NCBI GenBank assembly: GCA_003389325.1
Contig: QQVE01000030.1
Coordinates: 186,001 to 250,000 of the forward strand
Direction of reading: 5' to 3'
Source of the DNA: Planctomycetota bacterium
GTDB lineage: Bacteria > Planctomycetota > Planctomycetia > Pirellulales > PALSA-1355
Length of the DNA: 64,000 nt
The position numbers and the translations under genes are program-made. Under the pieces are notes generated by a model. That model did not search any database, was not told the DNA's origin, and was given only the letters and a program-made list of their open reading frames with translations. Each line of letters starts with the position of its first letter. The first letter of the stretch is position 1. Shown here in pieces: positions 63,765 to 64,000 of the stretch.

Positions 63765-64000
63765 TCAGGTTGAATCATTCTTGGTCGGTACGTGTTCCAA
63801 GGCTTTGCGTCTGCTGGCCAACTGCAGTTGAGCCCAGAGTGTGTCTGCCGCGCGGTCCAGCGCGCGGGCACAGTCGGAATGAGGCGGGAACACGACCACG
63901 GGCTCGGGGGGCGAAGTGCCGCAGACGGGGATCGCTCCCGTCGGGGAAGTACGCACACCGAGAAAACGGCGACACGCTTCGCCGAGGCGAGCATGCACGT
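63765..64000 (-). CDS. C-terminal part of a probable FlhG/MinD-like ATPase (5' end outside window)
   Basis: About 78 codons that enter from the right edge and end at a TGA at 63765. The visible residues (ACRRFLGVRTSPTGAIPVCG, then VVVFPPHSDCARALDRAADTLWAQLQL) resemble the last strand and helices of FlhG/YlxH-type MinD ATPases, which control flagellar number and lie just before fliA in many bacteria. The ATPase motifs would be outside the window, so the call depends on position and weak similarity. Confidence 0.45.
   Translation of the reverse strand, partial: VHARLGEACRRFLGVRTSPTGAIPVCGTSPPEPVVVFPPHSDCARALDRAADTLWAQLQLASRRKALEHVPTKNDST

Noticed and set aside
63560..63994. 144-codon minus-strand frame upstream of the sigma factor
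   Set aside because: It overlaps the better-supported FlhG-like tail in another frame and is low-complexity Arg/Pro/Ser.

Overview
The window is GC-rich chromosomal DNA that reads as a member of the Planctomycetota, probably Pirellulales-like. The main evidence is three tandem DUF1559 proteins, a secreted ceramidase-like protein, large FHA/coiled-coil and TolC-like exported proteins found in this phylum, and many short housekeeping operons scattered far from their usual partners (lone rpsR, lone nuoB, lone trpD, lone thrC). No rRNA, tRNA, CRISPR array, insertion sequence, prophage or plasmid gene was seen.

Layout. 1-6.9 kb, minus strand: an iron-sulfur operon running sufR-like regulator, nuoB, sufC, sufB, sufD, Rieske ferredoxin, MIP18/SufT-like protein and an ATP-grasp enzyme cut by the window edge. 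Its promoter carries a TAATC-N6-GATTA operator. 7-15.2 kb, minus strand: a tRNA dihydrouridine synthase, an internally duplicated TolC-like protein, an unknown protein, a short SecA paralogue and three small exported or lipoprotein genes. 15.2-19 kb: queG facing a second dus gene, then a GT4 glycosyltransferase. 19-27.1 kb, plus strand: an RRM protein, rpsR, a thioesterase, a prenyltransferase-repeat protein, an ABC ATPase, a very large FtsX-type permease, an internally duplicated membrane protein and a small unknown. 27.1-28.9 kb: queE-queC divergent from queF (preQ0/preQ1 synthesis). 28.9-32.9 kb: an oxidoreductase-aminotransferase pair divergent from a TIM-barrel isomerase. 32.9-36.8 kb: a 1322-residue FHA plus coiled-coil membrane protein. 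37.4-47.1 kb: DksA/TraR-type protein, HtrA protease, nucleoside hydrolase, trpD, a 32-residue bL37-like basic protein, a fabZ-rhomboid-trmB operon, purF and proB. 47.1-54.5 kb: ceramidase-like protein, the DUF1559 trio, a NagB-PIG-L fusion, hisN and an Rrf2 regulator. 54.7-59.3 kb: dksA-like/lspA pair, thrC, dapB and two small unknowns. 59.3-62.5 kb, minus strand: MFS transporter, SIS isomerase and ROK kinase. 62.6-64 kb: a FliA-type sigma factor with a clear terminator, and the tail of a probable FlhG/MinD-like ATPase.

The most unusual observation is a class of intergenic element found in four gaps, two in the suf operon and two in the MFS-SIS-ROK operon. Degenerate heptamer arrays lie just after the upstream stop codon, and arrays of roughly complementary heptamers lie directly before the next start codon, where no Shine-Dalgarno sequence is visible. 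On the mRNA these would fold into a long imperfect stem ending at the start codon. The heptamer differs between the two operons while the architecture is kept.

All identities come from reading translated motifs by eye. No database search was run.
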